DNA of 64,000 nucleotides from an uncultured Brevibacillus sp. (lineage in GTDB: Bacteria > Bacillota > Bacilli > Brevibacillales > Brevibacillaceae): NCBI RefSeq assembly GCF_947502445.1, contig NZ_CANMZW010000004.1:124001-188000 (forward strand), given 5' to 3'. The position numbers and the translations under genes were made by a program. Of this stretch, positions 60,265 to 64,000 are shown in pieces. A model generated the notes under the pieces. That model was not told the origin of the DNA. It ran no database searches and saw only the letters and a program-made list of their open reading frames with translations. Position 1 is the stretch's first letter. Each line of letters opens with the position of its first letter.

Positions 60265-60717
60265 TTAATCAACTACTTTATAAACCGATACTGTTCCTTT
60301 TGCTCTACCATGAATAGCTACGCGATACTGAACGGCTTGGTCAAGATTATAAAAATAAGCGGAATCCCTACCTTGTGTAAACTTGTGTGTTTCTACAGGT
60401 GTCCAGCCTTCTAAATCTGTGTCAAACTCTTCTATAGCTATCTCATAAGAAGAACGTCCACCAGTTGCATCAGCTTCGATATAAATTGCTCGTTCCTTAA
60501 GCTGCAATGTAATGTTTCTATTAATCCTATCATAATTATTTGCATTAAAAGGCTCAGACCAAAGATACTTTTCACTCATCAATAGCTGTATTTGTTCAGC
60601 ATTCGAAGTAGTTGATTCTGTTCCTCCCTTAGCTAAAACTGCATCAAAAGGCATCACTAGTGTAAGAACAGACAATGAGGTTACAGCAATTGACTTTACT
60701 TTTCTTGTAAAAAACAT
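60265..60717 (-). CDS. Small exported hypothetical protein
   Basis: A 150-residue protein with no recognised family. The start is ATG 60717 (MFFTRKVKSIAV) after AGAGGAG. The signal peptide has a hydrophobic core SIAVTSLSVLTLVMPF and a likely cleavage at VLA-KG near residue 29. The mature part is beta-rich and polar (YEIAIEEFDTDLEGWTPVET, YRVAIHGRAKGTVSVYKVVD), which suggests a small beta-sandwich. The region is noticeably more AT-rich than its neighbours, as is the divergent gene at 60801, so both may have been acquired together. Confidence 0.7.
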   Translation of the reverse strand: MFFTRKVKSIAVTSLSVLTLVMPFDAVLAKGGTESTTSNAEQIQLLMSEKYLWSEPFNANNYDRINRNITLQLKERAIYIEADATGGRSSYEIAIEEFDTDLEGWTPVETHKFTQGRDSAYFYNLDQAVQYRVAIHGRAKGTVSVYKVVD

Positions 60718-60800
60718 ATTCTCATTTCTCCTCTCAAAAGTTAAAATATACATATGTAAAATTTTACAATTTTAAATAACTTTAGGAAGAGGGTAATTGT

Positions 60801-61229
60801 GTGCATTTGGTGAATTTTGATATTTTTTACAAATTCAAAAAAAGAAAATCAATATTCTTTGTTTCTTTCATTGCACTTGTAATTGCGTGTACTAGCACCT
60901 ATGTTTATTGGTACAATACACCTGAAAAAACAATGGATCGATATTTATCTCTAATAATCAATAAGCAGGGAGAAGAAGCGTATGATTTAGTTTACAAAGA
61001 CAACCATACTTATTATCCAGAGAGGGTAATCTTTATACGTTCAGCAAAAGATACACAATTAACAGATTATAAAGTATTAGGATCAACTAATTTGGAAAAA
61101 TCCTTAGCAGAAGTGAAAGTAGTTCTTAGTTTTAAACACTTACAAAGAGAAAAAACTTTTATGATGAAAAAAGCATTTGGTCAATGGTATGTCCTTTTAA
61201 GAGGACAAGAAAAAAATGAAAACAGCTAA
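60801..61229 (+). CDS. Small membrane-anchored hypothetical protein
   Basis: A 142-residue protein with one N-terminal membrane helix (residues about 17-37, SIFFVSFIALVIACTSTYVY) and an extracytoplasmic domain. NTPEKTMDRYLSLIINKQGE near 40 and GQWYVLLRG at the end resemble the DUF4878/NTF2-like fold of small lipoproteins, though the similarity is only by pattern. The start is GTG 60801 after AGGAAGAGGG. It is low in GC, like the divergent exported protein gene. Confidence 0.65.
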   Translation: MHLVNFDIFYKFKKRKSIFFVSFIALVIACTSTYVYWYNTPEKTMDRYLSLIINKQGEEAYDLVYKDNHTYYPERVIFIRSAKDTQLTDYKVLGSTNLEKSLAEVKVVLSFKHLQREKTFMMKKAFGQWYVLLRGQEKNENS

Positions 61230-61256
61230 TGGGAGTAGTAACGAATCTATAAACGT

Positions 61257-61290
61257 AAAACGCCCAGCACGGGCGTTTTAGCTTGTTTCT
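61257..61290 (+). terminator. Terminator after the membrane-anchored protein gene
   Basis: AAAACGCCC pairs perfectly with GGGCGTTTT around AGCAC, then AGCTTGTTTCT. It lies about 28 bases after the gene stop. The A-rich left arm would let it also act leftward. Confidence 0.8.
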
Positions 61291-61394
61291 GTCCGACAAG
61301 CTTCGTTCCCACCCCTGTAACTGACGAGAGTGGATTTGTTCCCGTTGTTATGTATACAATGTTCGTATCACTAGACGCAGAGGTTGGATAGACG

Positions 61395-62693
61395 ATGTTT
61401 AAAATTGGAGTGGTTGGCCCAAAGAAATCGGTAGAGAGAATTCTTTCGGTGGCAAAGGAATTTGATCAAGGGATGAACTTCATTCCATACCCATACACAG
61501 AAACAAAAGAGACAGAAAAAATTGTACGGGAAAATGACCAGTATGTAGATCACTGGCTTTTTTCCGGACCGATCCCATACATGGTTGCCAAAAATGCTAT
61601 GGGTACAGATAAGCGGATGGAGTATATCTACGCTACGGAATCGAGTATTTACAAAGGCTTTTTGGAAATGGTCTATGCGCAGGGCAAGCTCATCGATCGG
61701 GTTAGCATTGATATGCTGCTGTCAACGACCTACATGGAGGATTCGCTGCGGACGATCAACATTTCGGTTAGCGATATGTATATGAAAACGTTTGACGCAT
61801 CAGTCGACCCGAGGGATCTGCTAGAATTTCATCTTGCGCTTTGGAACGAGAAAAAAACAGATGGAGCCATGACCTGTTATCCGACTGTCTATCAGGCCCT
61901 GGTAGAGGCCGGGATTCCTGCCTATTGGATCTCACCTAGTGAAATGGAAATCCACCAAACGGTGAGAGTCTTTGTGGAAAAAGTCAGAACCTCGTACTTT
62001 AAAGACACGCAAATCGGCATCGAAATGATCGAGGTCGAACAGTTTGACCGGATTAAAGAAGGGGCGAAGACGCCTTATCACTGGCAGTATCTCGAGCTGC
62101 GGATCAAGGAAGCGCTGATCAAGCTGTGCGAGCAATTGGACGGCTCCCTGCTGGAACAAGGAAATGGCAGATACGTCATCTTCAGCTCGCGTGGAACGAT
62201 CGAGCGCGAGATCCCCATTTTACAAGAGACAATAGCGTATTTGGCGAAGGAAGCCGATACGACCGTTGCAGTCGGGATCGGGTTTGGCGAGACGGCGTTT
62301 GCAGCAGAAATGAATGCACACCGTGCCTTGCGCCAGTCCAAAGAAAAAGCGACAAGAGATATCGTCATGGTCCAGGATGACGGCACCATCGTCGAATGGG
62401 TAGGGCAGGAGGAAGAGCTGGTCTACTCCTATCGGGCCAATGATTCGGAGATTCTGGAAAAGCTGAAAAAGGGAAACATTAGTGTCAAGACGTACAAAAA
62501 GCTGGACGCCTTGCTGCAAAAAATGGGTTGGGTAGATTTTACAACGAAGGATTTGGCAAAGTACCTCCAGATGAGTGAACGAAATGCGCAAAGAATTGTA
62601 GCGGATTTGTGTGCGGTAGAGCTGGCGGAGTGCTCGGGCGAGGAGTCTCAGGCGACACGTGGCAGACCTAGCAAGCTGTATAGACTGTTGTAG
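61395..62693 (+). CDS. Transcriptional regulator with degenerate GGDEF-like domain and C-terminal HTH
   Basis: A 432-residue soluble protein that I do not recognise by name. Residues about 1-200 form an alpha/beta sensor-like part (MFKIGVVGPKKSVERILSVA). At about 225-345 a degenerate GGDEF-like domain resembles that of CdaR/PucR regulators (TTVAVGIGFGETAFAAEMNA, HRALRQSKEKA) with no active cyclase motif. The C-terminus at about 370-432 is a winged-helix type HTH (DFTTKDLAKYLQMSERNAQR, then TRGRPSKLYRLL). The gene ends in a terminator and is followed by an MFS transporter with a palindromic site at its promoter, so it probably controls that gene. Confidence 0.7.
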   Translation: MFKIGVVGPKKSVERILSVAKEFDQGMNFIPYPYTETKETEKIVRENDQYVDHWLFSGPIPYMVAKNAMGTDKRMEYIYATESSIYKGFLEMVYAQGKLIDRVSIDMLLSTTYMEDSLRTINISVSDMYMKTFDASVDPRDLLEFHLALWNEKKTDGAMTCYPTVYQALVEAGIPAYWISPSEMEIHQTVRVFVEKVRTSYFKDTQIGIEMIEVEQFDRIKEGAKTPYHWQYLELRIKEALIKLCEQLDGSLLEQGNGRYVIFSSRGTIEREIPILQETIAYLAKEADTTVAVGIGFGETAFAAEMNAHRALRQSKEKATRDIVMVQDDGTIVEWVGQEEELVYSYRANDSEILEKLKKGNISVKTYKKLDALLQKMGWVDFTTKDLAKYLQMSERNAQRIVADLCAVELAECSGEESQATRGRPSKLYRLL

Positions 62694-62719
62694 GCACCCT
62701 CTAAGGGGTGCTTTTTTTT
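62694..62719 (+). terminator. Terminator after the regulator gene
   Basis: GCACCC pairs with GGGTGC around a 6-nt loop, then TTTTTTTT, immediately after the stop codon. Confidence 0.88.
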
Positions 62720-62755
62720 CTGCAAAAAAATGTCCCAAAGTCACAAAAAAATAGA

Positions 62756-62810
62756 TTGATAATAGTCTCAAAATTTCGTACAGTATTAATTGCGACATGT
62801 CGTTAATTGT
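62756..62810 (+). promoter_or_regulatory. Promoter and palindromic operator before the MFS gene
   Basis: TTGATA (62756-62761), a 17-bp spacer and TACAGT (62779-62784) form a promoter. Overlapping the start point is the perfect palindrome CGACATGTCG (62793-62802), flanked on both sides by direct TTAATTG repeats. A regulator binding there would control the transporter. Confidence 0.6.
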
Positions 62811-62939
62811 TCGGTAAATAAAAAGTAGGTATTCTGCTTGTCGCTTTTTTGGCGGAGATTAGCATGGAGTTGGATGAATGCGCTTTCGTCAAAAATGAGA
62901 GACAGCATGGAAAGCAACCAGAAGGAGGTATCCACAGTT

Positions 62940-64000
62940 ATGGTATCAGCGCGCACAAGAAACTGGATTTTGGCTTTACTCTTTTTAGGCTGGGCACTAG
63001 GAAACCTGGACCGCTATGTGATGAACTATGCCGTACTCGCGATCACGGAAGACTTGCAGCTTAGTGCTTCATCCACGGGACTATTGCTCAGCAGCTTTTT
63101 CGCAGGCTATGCGCTCATGCAAATGCCAGGGGGCTGGCTGGCAGACCGATTCGGCTCACGAAAAGTACTTATTGCATCCGTTGTCATGTGGTCTATTTTT
63201 ACAGCGTTAACCGGAGCGGCGTGGTCGCTGGCTTCTATGGTAATCATTCGCTTCCTGTTCGGAATTGGAGAAGGCGGATTCCAGCCAGCGAGTTCAAAAA
63301 TTATTGCGCAAACGTATCCGCGGGAAGAGCGCTCACGAGCAATGTCTGTCATGCTGTCCTCTGGTGCAATCGTAGGACTGTTCGTTCCGATTTTATCCGC
63401 TGCTCTGATCAACACGATTGGCTGGCGCATGATGTTCGTCATTATTGGGGCGATCGGGGCTGTGATTGCGGTTTTGTACTGGCGCTATATCAAGCTGCCA
63501 AAGGAAGAGGAAGCCGCCTCAAACGCCGAAGCAGCTTCCACGTCCAGCGAAAAGAAGAGCTCTGTTGCCTTACTGTTTAAAACGCCATTATTGTGGAACC
63601 TTTTAATCGCCTATTTCAGTATTTACGCAGTGAACTGGGGGCTGGCAACTTGGCTGCCAACCTACCTCGTCAAAGTACGCGGTCTGGATCTTGTGTCTCT
63701 GGGCTGGCTGCAAATGATCCCGGGTATCGCTACTTTAGTCGGAGTGTATGCGAGCGGCTACGTGCTGGACAAGCTGCCGCAGGGACGAGAAAAAACGATG
63801 GGCAGCCTCGCCTGTGTTTTGGTAGCCATCCTGCTGTATCTGATGTTTAACGCTTCCAGTGTAGCGATGTTCATTACGTATCAAACGATCGTGACCCTGT
63901 TCATTTCCTTTGTCATCATTCTTTTGCCTTCTGTCGTCCTGAAAAACCTGCCTGCTTCGGTAACAGGCACAGGCATGGGCATCGTAAATACAGGCGGACA
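62940..64000 (+). CDS. MFS transporter, anion:cation symporter type (runs off the window)
   Basis: Membrane importer, 353 codons visible and no stop before the end. The start is ATG 62940, 11 bases after AAGGAGG. LGNLDRYVMNYAVLAITEDL and YALMQMPGGWLADRFGSRKV are hallmarks of the ACS family that takes up hexuronates, glucarate and other organic anions. IRFLFGIGEGGFQPASSKII near residue 105 is the second signature, and a charged cytoplasmic loop (KLPKEEEAASNAEAASTSSE) lies between helices 6 and 7. Substrate not determined. It is probably regulated by the upstream regulator. Confidence 0.9.
   Translation, partial: MVSARTRNWILALLFLGWALGNLDRYVMNYAVLAITEDLQLSASSTGLLLSSFFAGYALMQMPGGWLADRFGSRKVLIASVVMWSIFTALTGAAWSLASMVIIRFLFGIGEGGFQPASSKIIAQTYPREERSRAMSVMLSSGAIVGLFVPILSAALINTIGWRMMFVIIGAIGAVIAVLYWRYIKLPKEEEAASNAEAASTSSEKKSSVALLFKTPLLWNLLIAYFSIYAVNWGLATWLPTYLVKVRGLDLVSLGWLQMIPGIATLVGVYASGYVLDKLPQGREKTMGSLACVLVAILLYLMFNASSVAMFITYQTIVTLFISFVIILLPSVVLKNLPASVTGTGMGIVNTGG

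Overview
The window looks like a chromosomal segment of a low-to-mid-GC, spore-former-type Firmicute, most probably Brevibacillus or a close Paenibacillaceae relative. I infer this from strong AGGAGG ribosome binding sites, frequent TTG/GTG starts, classical hairpin-plus-T terminators, lipoprotein-type ABC binding proteins, and the mix of HemAT-like, DUF1177, DUF2935 and DUF3307 proteins. No database search was possible. There are no rRNA, tRNA or CRISPR loci. Mobile DNA is limited to one decayed transposase remnant near 59.8-60.0 kb.

Layout. 0-2 kb: a short globin-coupled chemoreceptor-like protein and a sigma/anti-sigma chimera broken by a frameshift. 2.3-12.2 kb: an M29-like aminopeptidase divergent from a peptide ABC transporter operon (binding protein, two permeases, two ATPases) that continues into a DUF1177 protein, an M20 deacylase/peptidase and an IclR regulator. 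12.3-14.4 kb: a GntR regulator with an SHMT-like PLP enzyme. 14.4-25.6 kb, all on the minus strand: an unusual apparent cyclic-nucleotide signalling locus. It holds an SLC13-type transporter fused to a cyclic-nucleotide-binding domain, a DUF3307 membrane protein, a Crp-type regulator, a CHASE2 adenylate cyclase, a 1381-residue FecR/fibronectin-III surface protein and a secreted NHL propeller protein.

25.7-39.2 kb: a histidine-utilisation locus (hutU, hutI, hutH) interleaved with an M20 peptidase and a complete Liv-type ABC transporter with two binding proteins. It is preceded by a divergent sigma-54 activator and a good -24/-12 promoter. No hutG is present. 39.3-53.9 kb: a long catabolic cluster under a LacI regulator, with two matching 33-bp operators. 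It encodes a D-threonine-aldolase-type PLP enzyme, RidA, an FAH-family hydrolase, an aminotransferase, a polar amino acid ABC transporter, a threonine-synthase-like enzyme, three dehydrogenases, a KDG-type kinase, a KDPG aldolase and an HpaI-type aldolase. Together they suggest use of an amino-sugar acid or hydroxy-amino acid through 2-keto-3-deoxygluconate.

53.9-64 kb: a decayed class V aminotransferase; a GNAT/MFS pair behind a leader with a 26-codon reading frame and three successive terminators; a D-cysteine desulfhydrase; a DUF2935 protein; a small AT-rich island with hypothetical exported or anchored proteins next to the transposase remnant; and a regulator followed by an MFS transporter that runs off the window.
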